Positions 63,020-64,000 of a stretch of 64,000 nt of DNA are shown here, piece by piece. The stretch lies in the NCBI GenBank assembly GCA_947504035.1, contig CANNGA010000008.1, positions 151,386-215,385 of the forward strand. The letters are read 5' to 3'. How positions within the stretch are numbered: position 1 is the first letter of the stretch; every line of letters begins with the position of its first letter. The notes beneath the pieces were generated by a model. That model was not told the origin of the DNA. It saw only the letters and a list, made by a program, of their open reading frames with translations, and searched no databases. The position numbers and the translations under genes are program-made. The DNA is from an uncultured Flavobacteriaceae bacterium. Lineage in GTDB: Bacteria > Bacteroidota > Bacteroidia > Flavobacteriales > Flavobacteriaceae.

Positions 63020-64000
63020 ATGAAACTAAAATCAGTAACAATTAAAGTACTTTCATTATGTTTTTTGATTAATTCTTGTTCTACTGATGAAGAATTAGAA
63101 AATATAAATAGGATTAATGATCTACAAAACTTGAAAAGTAAAAATCTAAATCTTCAACAAAATCTACCTGTTTTGTATGATGATTTACCAACAAAAGAAG
63201 AAGACGAAAGGTCAGGAAAATTTCTTGTGCAAGGCAATAAATGGAATACAAATAATTTAACGTATTATTATAAAAATGGAACTCTTGATATAATTAGCAA
63301 CAACGAAAGAAATGGTATAAGGGAAGCATTTAATTTATGGACAGAAGTAACCCCTTTAACTTTTACAGAAACATTAAATCCTAATGCAGACATTATTATA
63401 GCTTTTGAAGAAGGTGATCATGGAGATGGTTCTGATAATGCTTTTGATGGTGTTGGTGGTGTTTTGGCACATGCTTTTTTCCCTCCACCTAATAGAGGTA
63501 GCTTAGCTGGTGATATGCATTTTGATGAATCAGAAACTTGGACTATTTCATTACGCCCTTCAAGTTCATCTCCTAGAGATTTAATTACAGTTGCGGCTCA
63601 TGAAATAGGTCATTCATTAGGTTTAAGACACTCTGATGTACCTAGTGCATTAATGTATCCTTTTTATGGTGGTTCTCATAGGTTTTTAGATGCAGATGAT
63701 ATTGATGGTATTCAATCAATTTATGGGAGGCCTTTTTTAATAGAAGGAGGTCGAGAATGGTTAAATGGATCTTTTGATTACAGTCCTTACTCATTTGATT
63801 CTGGTGATGTAAATGGTGATGGAAAAACAGATATTATAGGAATTAGACCTAACCAGGAGAGAGTTGTTGTTTGGTTAAGTAATGGAAGTGGTTTCAATGG
63901 TGGTCAAGAATGGTTAAATGGACCTTTTGATTACAGTTCTTACTCATTTGATTCTGGTGATGTAAATGGTGATGGAAAAACAGATATTATAGGAATTAGA
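63020..64000 (+). CDS. Matrixin-type metalloprotease lipoprotein with VCBS/FG-GAP repeats (incomplete at the right edge)
   Basis: The first 327 residues of a protein that runs off the window. A lipoprotein signal ends in INSC (Cys20), followed by STDEE, suggesting surface exposure. The protease domain (about 65-235) has the zincin motif AAHEIGHSLGLRHSD (His194, Glu195, His198, His204) with the Met-turn SALMYPFY, as in matrix metalloproteases (M10A). From about residue 240 come FG-GAP/VCBS-type repeats (FDSGDVNGDGKTDIIGIR) with Ca-binding DxNGDGxxD loops. The gene is closed neither by a stop nor by a known end; more repeats are expected. Confidence 0.9.
   Translation, partial: MKLKSVTIKVLSLCFLINSCSTDEELENINRINDLQNLKSKNLNLQQNLPVLYDDLPTKEEDERSGKFLVQGNKWNTNNLTYYYKNGTLDIISNNERNGIREAFNLWTEVTPLTFTETLNPNADIIIAFEEGDHGDGSDNAFDGVGGVLAHAFFPPPNRGSLAGDMHFDESETWTISLRPSSSSPRDLITVAAHEIGHSLGLRHSDVPSALMYPFYGGSHRFLDADDIDGIQSIYGRPFLIEGGREWLNGSFDYSPYSFDSGDVNGDGKTDIIGIRPNQERVVVWLSNGSGFNGGQEWLNGPFDYSSYSFDSGDVNGDGKTDIIGIR
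63751..64000 (+). repeat. Nearly identical 153-bp tandem repeats in the metalloprotease gene
   Basis: The 51-codon unit starting at 63751 recurs at 63904. Over the 97 bases visible in both, I count three differences. The encoded unit is EWLNG(S/P)FDYS(P/S)YSFDSG followed by DVNGDGKTDIIGIR. Conservation at silent positions points to recent duplication or gene conversion. Confidence 0.85.

Overview
The window is AT-rich chromosomal DNA from a member of the Bacteroidota, most probably a marine member of the Flavobacteriaceae. The evidence is promoters of the TTTG-N19-TAnnTTTG type, no Shine-Dalgarno sequences, gliding/type IX secretion genes (gldE, gldD), secreted proteins with type IX (Por) C-terminal sorting domains, a 30-residue bL37-type ribosomal protein gene, and L21 with a C-terminal helix-hairpin-helix extension. 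I see no rRNA, tRNA, CRISPR array, insertion sequence or prophage. The sequence enters inside sdhB and leaves inside a metalloprotease gene.

Layout. 0-9.5 kb: end of sdhB, a Cys-rich lipoprotein, a giant outer-membrane protein, xth, an OmpA-type lipoprotein, a Tas-like aldo-keto reductase, RNase G/E and the bL37 gene. 9.5-13.6 kb: hup, then the flavobacterial run mutY-ssb-gldE-gldD. 13.7-21.3 kb: two tandem YhhN-like membrane proteins, a heavy-metal-domain protein, an EamA transporter, a DUF4199 protein, rplU-rpmA behind a hairpin leader, a small unknown protein and two soluble PilJ-domain proteins. 21.4-27.9 kb: ahcY, a phosphopantetheinyl transferase overlapping a bacterial GGGP synthase (PcrB), DUF4301, and two T9SS cargo paralogues that look like beta-trefoil lectins. 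28-29.1 kb has no convincing gene.

29.1-36.9 kb is a complete thiamine operon on the minus strand in transcription order: TPP riboswitch, thiS, thiC, a TenI/ThiE-like gene, thiD, thiE, thiG, thiH, thiF. It makes both thiamine halves and joins them. It carries two intrusions: a structured palindromic element after thiC and a 3'-end relic of an Snf2 helicase gene before thiD. 37-44.8 kb: a Rieske-fold-like lipoprotein, greA, a HIT protein, an orphan histidine kinase overlapping a zinc-ribbon membrane protein, DUF3127 with an SSB-like tail, aat, a secreted lyase-like lipoprotein, tag and a thioredoxin-like protein.

44.8-51.2 kb carries the ftsX-DUF3098-uppP-truB block on the minus strand, interrupted by an outer-membrane protein and by a plus-strand glycerate kinase cassette. 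51.3-59.5 kb: leuS (with an in-frame palindromic insertion in the editing domain), DUF4286, ksgA, mgtE, a DJ-1/PfpI protein and a 2-hydroxyacid dehydrogenase. 60.2-64 kb is secretory: a T9SS glycoside-hydrolase-like protein, a tail-less SSB, and a matrixin metalloprotease lipoprotein with near-identical repeats.

The most interesting unexplained signals are short hairpins placed a few bases after the promoters of rplU, greA, ksgA and the matrixin gene; the palindromic insertion in leuS; the TPP riboswitch whose internal loop is perfectly complementary to its own 3' edge; the relics in the thiamine operon; and the paired secreted sensor-like and lectin-like paralogues.
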